Origin: Ridgeia piscesae
Taxonomy: Eukaryota > Annelida > Polychaeta > Sabellida > Siboglinidae
Direction of reading: 5' to 3'
Length of the DNA: 64,000 bases
NCBI GenBank assembly: GCA_025642075.2
Contig: JAODUO010000871.1
Location: forward strand, 172,223 to 236,222
Both the position numbers and the translations under genes were made by a program. This document shows, piece by piece, positions 35,806 through 46,900 of this stretch. The notes under the pieces were generated by a model that saw only the letters and a list, made by a program, of their open reading frames with translations, made no database searches and had not been told where the DNA came from. Position 1 is the first letter of the stretch. Every line of letters starts with the position of its first letter.

Positions 35806-36443
35806 GCCGGGACCAGGTCCAGCTCTCAGGATGATGATACATTGAGCCATTGCAAGGTGGTAATGACCACTCCCAATTCGGGGGCTTCTGGCCTCAGGGG
35901 GCCAGAAACTTCATTTTTGGGTCTGAAATAAAGTAAATTAAAAAATGGTGTCACATAGCTGTAGTGACATACAATTTGGCAGAAACCATCCTGAGACATT
36001 GGTAAAGATGGCAGTGTATGATTGAGTGGTTTGCCCCAATTCAATTGCACAGTGTGAGCCATTGAATCCCAAAAGAATTTTTTTAATTGTCCTCCGCTTG
36101 ACAAGTTAGTATCACAAATGAATATTTATAAGTCTTTTGATGTAATAAAATGGCCCATTTTCCACATGAAAAACTTCCCATGGCCATATGCTTCGATTTT
36201 ATATCAAGATGACCTCTCTATCTCAAACATTATACCCACCATGGTTGAAAAGCCTAACGCACCCCCTAAATCACTGAAATTTTAATTTTCGAATGTTGTG
36301 TATGTACAGAAACAGCTGTCATGACAATACGTTGTCTTAGAGTTGCAAGGATAAATTGACTTAACATTCGTTGTCTTTTTGAGTCACCACAATGAGCTGA
36401 TTTAAGAGATGTTGGCATATAAGAAACACTGTTTTGTTTGTAG
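35806..36443. other. WNK intron, nothing assigned
   Basis: A segment with CTGGCCTCAGGGGGCCAGAA (short palindrome, about 35892-35911) and AT-rich DNA leading to the last acceptor. No gene. Confidence 0.4.
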
Positions 36444-37773
36444 GCACCAGAAGGAGCTGTCCTCTCTGAAGATGAAGCAACGGCAGGAGATACACATGTA
36501 CTTGATGCAGCAGCATTCTCAGCGACACAGAGTGTCACGTGGTGCCCAAGACCTAAGTGGTGCCACACCTGACAGTGGCCTTACAGGCACAACAGCTAAC
36601 ATAGCAGTAATGCAGAAGGATTCTGGTGTGCCAGTGCCACTTACCACACCAGTGTCAACATTTGACATTATACCAGCACCATGGATGATGCAAATTGCAC
36701 CATCACAGCACATGATAATACCAGCTGTGTCAATGCAACATGCAGTACAGAGCTTTCCAGTGATGTTCCCGGACACTGAGCAGGCTGTATACAACACTGC
36801 AACCAGTCAGGAATTACCGCCAGTGGCTGTTGCAATTCCCACCTCTGACACGATGTCGAGGCAACCCGCTATTGGGAAACCAGCTGAAGCACAGGCAGTA
36901 CCAATTCTTGATGACACTGTTGTGGCAAGCCAACAAATACCACCAGAGTATTTTGTAGAGGCACATGTGTATCCTGACCATGTGACATCAGAGAAAGTGG
37001 TTGAGCCAAACCATGTAAGGAAAGAGTCAGATGGAGGTTTACACACTCAGGAAGTAAACCGTGGGGCATCAGTTCAGGTTCCAAGATTACAGTCAGCCAG
37101 CCTGACACCTCAAGGCTCCCCTGTTATGCAACACAAGCAAACAAATGTGACACCAGTGACATCGACATCACTCACAGGTTTCACACCGTCAATAATGTTA
37201 CAGCCGAAGGTGCTACCTGCTTATGCACCAATGCCTTCCCTCACACCCCATGGTCACTATATCATGGCGCAACACCAGATGTCTACATTCACACCACAGC
37301 AGCTGCAGATTTTGCAGCAGCAACAGCTGCAGCAGTATGGCCTGCAGAACACAACACCATCAGCAGTGAGCCAGATGCAGTTGCCACCACAGCAACAACG
37401 AGCAGGGTTTGTAATGCAAGAGTCACAGCAGAAACAGCCATCACAGTTTCTCCAGCAGCCATCACTGCGCAGTCAACTTTTGGATGCCAATTCTTTGGCA
37501 AGCTATATGGTATCACAACAGTACCAACAGATGGCCTTGTCCAGTGCTGTGCCACCTTCTTGGCTGTATTTACCTTCAGTTACAACAATGCCGACTGGTC
37601 AGCCGCAGTTCACACCTGGTGTGGCACCATCCAGCCAGCCAGCTGGCTTCATATCAAACCCAGTCCTGCCTACAAGGCCTGTGATGACACAATCAGCACC
37701 ATTGATTCCAGTCAGCCAACCAACCACCACAGTGCCTGTTGCCACTGTACCACCTGTCACAAGTGGCACATAG
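36444..37773 (+). CDS. WNK-family kinase, last coding exon
   Basis: Acceptor GTTTGTAG at 36443; the first base completes arginine from the preceding exon. The stop TAG is at 37771-37773. It starts H-Q-K-E-L-S-S-L-K-M-K-Q-R-Q-E-I-H, matching the C-terminal coiled-coil/HQ-type helix of WNK kinases, which mediates WNK-WNK association. About 420 residues of low-complexity Gln/Pro/Thr/Val-rich tail follow. No further RFxV motif was seen. With the other five exons the open frame totals 5,403 bases, that is 1,800 residues plus the stop, all of it C-terminal to the kinase domain. Confidence 0.82.
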
Positions 37774-38286
37774 CATTCTGATTGTCATCAGTCCAGAGCT
37801 GTTGTTTGACCTGCTATTAGCTTTGTTAAGTTCTGCTAATTCTTAGTTGTTTTGAATTGCTGATGAAGCTGAGCTCTTGAAAGAGGCTCCTGCTATGAGA
37901 TGTGATTGATAGAATTGTTAGTGGCAATTTAGTTTGATTTATCGCCAGACCAGTTGTACATTAATTTGAACTCATTGTCTTTCATTCATACCAACCCTTC
38001 ACTGGTGCACAGCTGTATGCGTTAAAGGGAGAAATCTGCTAATGTATAGAATTAATATTGCTGTGCAGGTGTATAGGTGCATCACATATGCTACTTTCAG
38101 TACAAATTCTGGTTACAGTTATGTATATATTGTCATGCAAAACTTGTGCAGTTGATTGCCAGTAACTGTTGGTCTGTGTAGTAGCATAATTTGTATTAAC
38201 ATTTTGTGATTGTAGTTTCTCTATTCAGTTTCAGTTGTATTTATTTTGCATTATTCATAGTATTACTGACTACATAAGATGAAGTG

Positions 38287-38292
38287 AATAAA
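38287..38292 (+). terminator. Candidate polyadenylation signal (proximal)
   Basis: Canonical AATAAA about 515 bases after the WNK stop codon. The downstream element is less clear than for the distal site. Confidence 0.3.
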
Positions 38293-39857
38293 TTGACACA
38301 ATTGGTCTTACAATGCTGTTACTGTTGATATCGTTATACAGTGAATCATTCATGTAAGCATATTCAACTAACCACACATCTGGTAAGTAATTTGCTTTCT
38401 CTGCATTTCACACAGTAGTTTTAATGGCAATTGTTGTGTGTGTGCATATGTGGGTTTTATTGTTAATTGACGTACTAAGTTTTATGAGGCGTTCATCATT
38501 ATACTAACATGACACAGAGCAAGACAGGACATATAGTGCACGGATTAAAATAGAGAAGAAGCTCACATGGTTTTGTTCTAAAACTTAGAAGGTGGGCTTT
38601 GTACTTGGTTATGACATTATATTAACCATTTATTTATATAGGCAACTGAAAAGAAAGTTATCTTTTGATAATCAGATTTAAGCAGGAAATTTGAATGTTG
38701 CAACATTTAGACTTGTGTACTTATCTCGTTCTACTTAACACAGTAACATTTAAGGAGTCATAATTTAGCTGGTATATTGAATAACATAGAAGTGCAACAC
38801 GAACAAAACAGTAACCCTACACCCAAGAGAATGTATGAAAACTGCATCATATACGTTTTGAGATTTTATCTGTTGCACTATTTAAATTGATACAGTGAAC
38901 ATTGATTTATATGGTTGTCTTATATAATCAATGGCTGTAAATTTTAGCTGTATGCTATTCCAAGAATACTCTTTGTTGCTGCCTAATCCACCTACCCAGC
39001 TACATGTTGTTTGATATGGCACTTTAATACAGGAGTTGTATATTAAAACAAAAGTATAGTTAATGTGTGAAATTATAATGAGCGACTCAAAATGATAAGT
39101 TTTCTTCCAACTCTGTAGTAGTTCCATATTAATTACACAGAATGCTTATAAGAAATGACCAGCTTGTATGCTTTGCAAAGAGCATAAGATAGTTGCTATG
39201 TTATTGCAAAGAGCATAAGTGGATACTGTGGATTGTACCTAACAAATTAGTGATTGCTGTGATATGTATGTTGTTACAAAGCTCTTGTCAGGGTTTATGT
39301 TGGAAGGGAAACTGAGGCATGTTTGGTAATTATGCCACAAAGCTAAGACATGTAATGGGTGTGTGCAGTATGGCATGGTAACAATTTCCAAAGACATTAC
39401 CAAAGTACTACCATTGTGGGGATTTACAGATGAGTTTGTGAAGAAAGTTCAGGGTTTTCTGTTTCTCCCCATGCCACAGTGATATGTACCTATTGTTGGT
39501 ATTACAACATACCTTAGCATTGTCAACGTATTATAATGTAAACGAATGTGATGTAGTCATTGCATGTTTCCTTCTTTAATTATTGAACCTGTTAGATCAT
39601 TAGGTTACTTGTATAACCTGTGAGATTAATCTAGTATATAATTTAGGCCTTTTCATCAGCAAGCTTCTGTTAGATTTTTGTGCCCAGATTCAGTTTTTGT
39701 GGTGTCATGCTGAATAGCAAATACACTTATATTAACACTGCTTGTATGTTTCCAGTTCTTTTCCCATGACTGTTCACTTCCAGTGTATCGAGTACATCTG
39801 TGTTATCTTTAATATTCTTGTGAACTTTCAGTATTAATGTTCATTTTATAGAACTGA

Positions 39858-39863
39858 AATAAA
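39858..39863 (+). terminator. Candidate polyadenylation signal (distal)
   Basis: Canonical AATAAA with a downstream T/GT-rich element, in the expected orientation after the WNK stop codon. Confidence 0.5.
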
Positions 39864-39880
39864 TATGCCATGCTTTCCAC

Positions 39881-40774
39881 TATTTATCTGATGTTTTTTG
39901 TTCTTTTGTGAATATGTTTTTTACTATTTCTATCCAAACTTCAATTAAATCAACTTCAATAAAATGAACAATTAACTTTCTGTATTAACCAGAACAATAT
40001 AGAAGTTCAGTCATTGTTAACATGTTTCATAAACATTGTCTAAGAACACAATTATACAAGTTACCAGCACTTCCTACTAATACTAATTTGTCAAGGGTTG
40101 TGTAGTATTTACTGAGTGATCCAGATAATCTACTACGTTTCAAGAAAATGGGCAATTAAAAGGTATTACTTAACCAGTAGACCTTAATGAATCCTATGAC
40201 AATTGCAACATTGTGAATTACCCGATTCAATACCACTACTGTAAGGTTTCATTGTGTCAAGTTTGAGTAGGAGGCAATGTTCAGCTCTGAAAATGATTAG
40301 AAATGATATACCTGTACTGAATAGTTGGCTTAATAAATACCTACACAGAACCAGGAAGTTCTAGTTCTGGACTCTTTCTGGGCAATTTATTTCCCTGATG
40401 TTTCTTTTCTCTAGGTTCTTTGGTCAACAGTGCTGTTCACATATTGTTATGCCATACATTCCCTCTCTTTGGCCATATAATATCCATAATTTAGTTTTTT
40501 ACATTTCCTGTAATGCCCATGAGTTTGTGCCAATTTGCAAATACCAGTACATTTCGAAGATGGACACACCATAAAATGTATACATCATCTCGAGGACATC
40601 AAATGGTTCATCAATCATCATCTCTTAGTGATGCCTCCAGTGGTTCAGTTCACACATAGCACCTAAAACAGTAAATACCTAGCTTTCCAGTGGCCAGGTG
40701 CATGACACAAACACCCAAGTCCAAATCACACCCAAGTTAGGGTAAATAACACCTAGGTGACACCTAGCCAGTAG
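39881..40774. other. Intergenic region between convergent genes
   Basis: AT-rich and featureless. It separates the end of the + strand WNK transcript from the - strand receptor gene. Confidence 0.45.
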
Positions 40775-41304
40775 GGGCGGTTGCATGATACACACCTAGC
40801 TGGGTTATGTCACAAGTTAGGTGGAACTTTCCGGGGCAACTCAAAGCAGCCCCAATGAGCTCATTGCCAGTTTTTCTTTAGGTCCTCCACACTCCGCAAC
40901 GTCATTGATAGAGTGTTGACCTCTGCCATCACAGCATTCCATCCCTTTTTCTGTCCCTGTTCAACAAGGTTGATTTCAATCGGCCTTGTAACAGTTCTTA
41001 TATTTGTCGTATGCCTGCACTAAGGCCATAATCTCATGGGAAAGGTTGTCCTTATAATGTCGCTGTTGTCTCACTACTTCCACCATGAGGACTGTCCGAG
41101 GTGAACTGAATTCTGGGAAGATTTGTTCTCAAAACGCAGCAATCCGCTTATCGGTTACTCGTGCCGGTGTCCTCTAGTTGGGCGGCATCTGGGTGGCTGT
41201 TGTGCACCGCACCCAGTGCGGTCACCCAGCTAGGTGACACCTAGAGAGATGGGTAATTTTACCGCCCAACTTGGGTGCATGTCGTGCAACCAGCCCCAGG
41301 TGTA
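40775..41304 (-). mobile_element. PIF/Harbinger-like element with Myb/SANT-like remnant
   Basis: The ends are imperfect inverted repeats: GGGGCGGTTGCATGATACAC on the left, and the right end is GTGCATGTCGTGCAACCAGCCCC. Read on the - strand, the interior contains R-T-V-L-M-V-E-V-V-R-Q-Q (41044-41099) and, after frameshifts, G-Q-K-K-G-W-N-A-V-M-A-E-V-N-T-L, then R-S-V-E-D-L-K-K-N-W-Q (40866-40973). That is the Myb/SANT-like DNA-binding protein that accompanies Harbinger transposases. About 530 bases; no transposase. TAGGTGACACCTAG-type palindromes occur in the subterminal parts of both ends. Target duplication not resolved. Confidence 0.65.
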
Positions 41305-42179
41305 CAAATCCCTCCAATTCAATGGTGGCTGAAATAGACAGTGTTTGCCCTTGCTATTGCTGGGTTGATTATATCAAGCAAGATCCAGACAACTTGGGCC
41401 TCTCGCTTTCAAGGTGTATGGCCTTAGACTGCCATTCTTGAAGGGTGATAACTCACTGTGTGACATCTACGTCTGAGATCTGGCAAGTGCTATAAAGTCA
41501 AGTCTTACCTACCCTAATATTAGTTAGCATATAATGGGAAGACTGAAATACCGCAGTATTATTAATTATCAGGAAACCGAAGAGAGATTGTCTAATCAAG
41601 ATATCAATAAATTAAATGTTAAGAATACAGTAACAAAATGTATTTTGTTATTCATTTGTGTTCTATATTATCAATTACATATGATATTGATATTTGCTCT
41701 TATACAGATGGGCAACTTTTGACAGGTAACAAGTCTAAATTAGCACAACTAGTTAAGAACATAATGTTATTTACCTAGCTAAGATTATTGTCTTGACAAA
41801 TGTGTAACTGTTAGTAGGCTTCATTAAATACTTTATAGGAACAAATGAAACAATCTGACAGAGATATGCAGAAAGGTTTATTGTATATGTTGGTTAAAAT
41901 AATCTAGGTTAAAATTATCTAGTTTTCATGACACTTATTTAAACAACAGTACATCTGTTGTTTATATGAGAGTCCACAAAGCATGTAGGCCTACTAACTT
42001 TCTAGAGTTAGATGCTTTAACAAGCCTGGCCATTTGCATAGCTACCAATTAAGTCGAACCATCCAGTCAATATATTTCAGTCACATGAACATCCTTCAGA
42101 GACAAACTGATCAAACAGTAAAACTATCTGCAAACATTCTAAATATAGCAAGCTTATAGTAAATACTCCAGGCTGAATG
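41305..42179. other. Intergenic or distal 3' UTR of the - strand gene
   Basis: No coding signature. A reverse-strand AATAAA (TTTATT at 41877-41882) is the nearest clear polyadenylation hexamer downstream of the - strand stop codon at 43051, about 1.2 kb away, so part of this stretch may be 3' UTR. Confidence 0.35.
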
Positions 42180-42900
42180 CTATGTACACATGGACTACAG
42201 CCTACAGGTTGCATGCTATGCACATAACAGCTGTAATAAACTATGGGTCCTATGCCACAGCATATGGGTCCACTAATACAACACAGGTTGTATGCCATGT
42301 ACACATGGCTCTGCTGATACATCACAGGATGTTTGCCATGTACATATGGCTCCCCTAATACACCACTGGTTGTAGGTTTATGTCGTGTACATATGGTTCC
42401 CCTAAAACATTACAAATTGTATGTCATGTATGTATGGCTCACCTAATACCAGATCTAATACATCTGAGACAACACACAGCACCCTCACACAGATGGTATA
42501 AAAACATAAAACAGATACCATACTAACAGACGAGATGTCCGAGATTGAGCGAGATCTGTGTGCATTTGGTTCCATTGGGGGAATGCCTGAGCTCCTATCT
42601 AATACTTGTGCTAATACATTACAGGTTGTATGCCATGTACGTATGGCTCCTCTAATACATTACAGGTTGTAAGCCTATACCATGTACATATGGCTCCCCT
42701 AATACATTGCAGATTGTATGCCATGTACGTATGGCTCCTCTAATATATTACAGGTTGTAGGCCTATGCCGTGTACATATGGCTCCCCTAATACATTGCAG
42801 ATTGTATGCCATATATGTATGGTTCCTCTAATACACTATATATTATATGCCATATACATGACTCATCTAAGAGACCACAGGTCATATGCCATATAGAATG
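42180..42900. repeat. ~41-46-bp tandem repeat, degenerate
   Basis: Reiterated TATGGCTCCTCTAATACATT, ACAGGTTGTATGCCATGTAC units with variable length and one unrelated insertion (about 42450-42600). About a dozen recognisable units. It lies just downstream of the - strand receptor stop codon, so it may be transcribed in its 3' UTR. Confidence 0.75.
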
Positions 42901-43050
42901 TTGCTGAGCACTGGAAACAGCTAAAAACATGTCATTTCTCTAATGCACTACTGGTAGTCTTCCATACACATGTGGAAGCTCTGTTACACTACATCACTTG
43001 TAGTATGTCATATACACTTGTGGCTCCTCCAGTACACTACTTGTTCAGCC

Positions 43051-43254
43051 TTAGTCAGTGAAAAGAAGTGTGTCATCGTGGTCACTGTACAGAGGGTTGT
43101 CAAAGCAAGCAGCAGATGGCTGTTCATCATCACGTAGGGCATGTCCTTGTGCTCCAAAACATGCTGTGTCATTAACTGGCTGCTGGATCTCAACACAGTT
43201 GTCAGCATAAAACACATCTGATTGAAGACGTTCAAAATGAAATTGTCTGTTCAC
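43051..43254 (-). CDS. Single-pass receptor-like protein, last exon: cytoplasmic tail with FxNPxY
   Basis: On the - strand the acceptor TTTTTTGCAG ends at 43255 and the exon begins V-N-R-Q-F-H-F-E-R-L-Q-S-D-V-F-Y at 43254; the stop TAA is at 43053-43051. 67 residues, acidic C-terminus (D-H-D-D-T-L-L-F-T-D). It contains A-C-F-D-N-P-L-Y-S-D: F-D-N-P-L-Y is an exact FxNPxY signal, the clathrin-adaptor/PTB-binding motif of LDL-receptor-type endocytic receptors. The tail sits in phase 0 after a transmembrane exon at 43790-43906. The extracellular part is not in view, so the receptor family is unknown. Being tissue-type signalling or scavenging is inference from the motif only. Confidence 0.72.
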   Translation of the reverse strand: MNRQFHFERLQSDVFYADNCVEIQQPVNDTACFGAQGHALRDDEQPSAACFDNPLYSDHDDTLLFTD

Positions 43255-43789
43255 CTGCAAAAAATGGTCAAAGCATTTATTATGTCAAGGATGTTGCCTC
43301 CATAAGTATTCCATACTTTACCAAATCTCAGTTTCATTTTTCAGTTTCTGTAAACAAAAATTAGGTGTTTGTAAAATACATTTTGATGGAAAGGCTAATA
43401 GTTTAACATATATATTTCAGTTAGCTGCATGATGTAGCTGATATACACAAACCACAAAAAGTGTCTTGATAGGTAGCTATGTAGGACTCTCATGGTTTGA
43501 TGATTTCTCAGTTGTCCATAATCTACAATTCCATGCCTCTGGCATCTGCTTTTATTTTACCAGTCTCCCAATTCCGTCATTGTCACAATACCCCAACAAC
43601 CACCAATATTCTTAGGTTGTTCAGGGTAACAGTGCATGGTTTCTTGACTTGGCATTTGGTAAAATGAGTTCATTTTCAACTAAGATAAGATAACTGCATA
43701 ATTTAGATCACTGTAATCATAATGCAAATGAATTATCTGGAAAAACATATTGGTAACTGTGGAATTTGTCATGCAATGGAAACACTAAC
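43255..43789 (-). other. Intron of the - strand receptor gene
   Basis: 535 bases with GT at 43789-43788 and AG at 43256-43255 on the - strand. AT-rich, no repeats seen. Confidence 0.6.
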
Positions 43790-43906
43790 ATTTGAGAGAA
43801 CTTCACCAATGTGATGTCTCAGCTTGTAAGTTGTGACTGTGATGACACCAAGGAGCAACATAGATCCAACCGCACAACCCGCAATGACAGCAGCCTGTCT
43901 GAACCA
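43790..43906 (-). CDS. Single-pass receptor-like protein, transmembrane exon
   Basis: Reading leftward, the acceptor TTTTTTATAG ends at 43907 and the donor AAT|GTTAGT begins at 43789: 39 codons, phase 0 on both sides. It reads W-F-R-Q then a hydrophobic span A-A-V-I-A-G-C-A-V-G-S-M-L-L-L-G-V-I-T-V (about 22 residues) followed by the basic stop-transfer T-T-Y-K-L-R-H-H. It joins directly to the FxNPxY tail exon, giving extracellular N-terminus and cytoplasmic C-terminus. It is short and has no start codon. The preceding intron holds the 47-bp minisatellite, so the next upstream exon must be beyond about 50.9 kb. Confidence 0.7.
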
Positions 43907-43911
43907 CTATA

Positions 43912-46900
43912 AAAAACAACACAGTCCACAATAACACCAGCTTGACGTATTCACAATTAACAGCAACACAGTCCACAATAACTCCAGCTTGACTTATCCA
44001 CAATAAAGAGCAACACAGCCCACAATGACACCAGCCTGACTTATCCACAATAAACAGCAACAAAGCCCACAATGACACCAGCCTGACTTATCCACAATGA
44101 ACAGCAACATAGCTTACACAGTAACACCAGCCTGACTTATCCACAATGAACAGCAACATAGCTTACACAGTAACACCAGCCTGACTTATCCACTACAAAC
44201 AGCAACACAGTCCACAATAACACCAGCCTGACTTATCCACTGTAAACAGCAACACAGTCCACAATAACACCAGCCTGACTTATCCAATATAAACAACAAC
44301 AAAGTCCACAATAACACCAGCCTGACTTATCCACTATAAACAGCAACACAGTCCACAATAACACCAGTCTGACTTATCCACTACAAACAGCAACACAGTC
44401 CACAATAACACCAGCCTGACTTATCCACTGTAAACAGCAACACAGTCCACAATAACACCAGCCTGACTTATCCAATATAAACAACAACAAAGTCCACAAT
44501 AACACCAGCCTGACTTATCCACTATAAACAACAACAAAGTCCACAATAACACCAGCCTGACTTATCCACTGTAAACAGCAACACAGTCCACAATAACACC
44601 AGCCTGACTTATCCACTGTAAACAGCAACACAGCCCACAATAACACCAGTCTGACTTATCCACTGTAAACAGCAACACAGTCCACAATAACACCAATCTG
44701 ACTTATCCACTATAAACAGCAACATAGCCCACAATGACACCAGTCTGACTTATCCACTGTAAACAGCAACACAGTCCACAATAACACCAGTCTGACTTAT
44801 CCACTATAAACAGCAACATAGCCCACAATGACACCAGTCTGACTTATCCACTGTAAACAGCAACACAGTCCACAATAACACCAATCTGACTTATCCACTA
44901 TAAACAGCAACACAGTCCACAATGACACCAGCCTGACTTATCCACAATAAAGAGCAACACAGCACAAAATAACACCAGCCTGACTTATCCACTGTAAACA
45001 GCAACACAGCCCACAATAACACCAGTCTGACTTATCCACTGTAAACAGCAACACAGTCCACAATAACACCAATCTGACTTATCCACTATAAACAGCAACA
45101 TAGCCCACAATGACACCAGTCTGACTTATCCACTGTAAACAGCAACACAGTCCACAATAACACCAGTCTGACTTATCCACTATAAACAGCAACATAGCCC
45201 ACAATGACACCAGTCTGACTTATCCACTGTAAACAGCAACATAGTCCACAATAACACCAATCTGACTTATCCACTATAAACAGCAACACAGTCCACAATG
45301 ACACCAGCCTGACTTATCCACAATAAAGAGCAACATAGTCCACAATGACACCAGCCTGACTTATCCACTGTAGACAGCAACACAGTCCACAATAACACCA
45401 GCCTGACTTATCCACTATAAGCAACAACAAAGTCCATAATAACACCAGTCTGACCTATCCACTATTAACAATAACACAGTCCACAATAACACCAGCCTGA
45501 CTTATGCACAATAAACAACAACATAGTCCACAATAACACTGGCCTGACTTATCCCCCAATGAACAGCAACACAGCCCACAATAACACCAGCCTGACTTAT
45601 CCACAATATATAGCAACATAGTCCACAATGACACCAGACTGACCTATCCCCAATGAACAGCAACACAGCTCACAATAACACCAGCCTGATTTATCCGCAA
45701 TAAATAGCAACATAGTCCACAATGACACCAGCCTGACTTATCCGCTATTAACAATAACACAGTCCACAATGACACCAGCCTGACTTATCCACAATAAACA
45801 GCAACACAGCCCACAATAACACCAGCCTAACATATCCGCTATTAACAACAACACAGTCCACAATAACACCAGTCTGACTTATCCACAATAAGCAGCAACA
45901 CGTGCAGTCCACAATAACACCAGCTTGACTTACCCACAATGAACAGCAACACAGCCCACAATAACACCAGCCTGACTTACCCACAATAAACAGCAACACA
46001 TACTACAACAACACCAGTCTGATCCACAATAAACAGCAACATAGACCACAATAACACCAGCCTGACTGATCCACAACAAACAGCAACGCAGCCCACAATA
46101 ACACCAGCCTGACTTATCCACAATAAACAGCAACGCAGCCCACAATAACACCAGCCTGACTTATCCACAATAAACAGCAACACAGCCCACAATAACACCA
46201 GCCTGACTTATCCACTATAAACAACAACACAGCCCACAATAACACCAGCCTGACTTATCCACAATAAACAGCAACACAGCCCAAAATAACAACAGCCTGA
46301 CTTATCCCCAATGAACAGCAACACAGCCCACAATACCACCAGCCTGACTTATCCACTATTAACAATAACACAGTCCACAATGACACCAGCCTGACTTATC
46401 TACTAAAAACAACAACACAGTCCACAATAACAACAGCTTGACTTACCCACAATGAACAGCAACACAGCCCACAATAACACCAGCCTGACTTATCCACTAC
46501 AAACAGCAACACAGCCCACAACAACACCAGCCTGACTTATCCACAATAAACAGCAGCACAGCCCACAATAACACCAGCCTGACTTATCCGCTATTAACAA
46601 TAACACAGTCCACAATAACACCAGCCTGACTTACCAACAATAAACAGCAACACATACTACAACAACACCAGTCTGATCCACAATAAACAGCAACATAGAC
46701 CACAATAACACCAGCCTGACTGATCCACAACAAACAGCAACACAGCCCACAATAACACCAGCCTGACTTATCCACAATAAACAGCAACACAGCCCAAAAT
46801 AACAACAGCCTGACTTATCCACAATAAACAGCAACACAGCCCACAATAACACCAGCCTGACTTATCCACTATAAACAACAACACAGCCCACAATAACACC

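Larger units (their letters stand above)
37774..39880 (+). other. Probable 3' UTR of the WNK gene
   Basis: AT-rich, no open frames. AATAAA hexamers occur at 38287-38292 and 39858-39863. The second is followed within about 30-55 bases by a T/GT-rich stretch (TGATGTTTTTTGTTCTTTTGTG) and makes a good cleavage site, implying a UTR of about 2.1 kb. Use of the first would give a short isoform of about 0.5 kb. Which is used cannot be told from sequence. Confidence 0.5.

Noticed and set aside
35892..35911. CTGGCCTCAGGGGGCCAGAA short palindrome as a possible transposon end or regulatory hairpin
   Set aside because: Isolated, 7-base stem only, with no partner sequence found.
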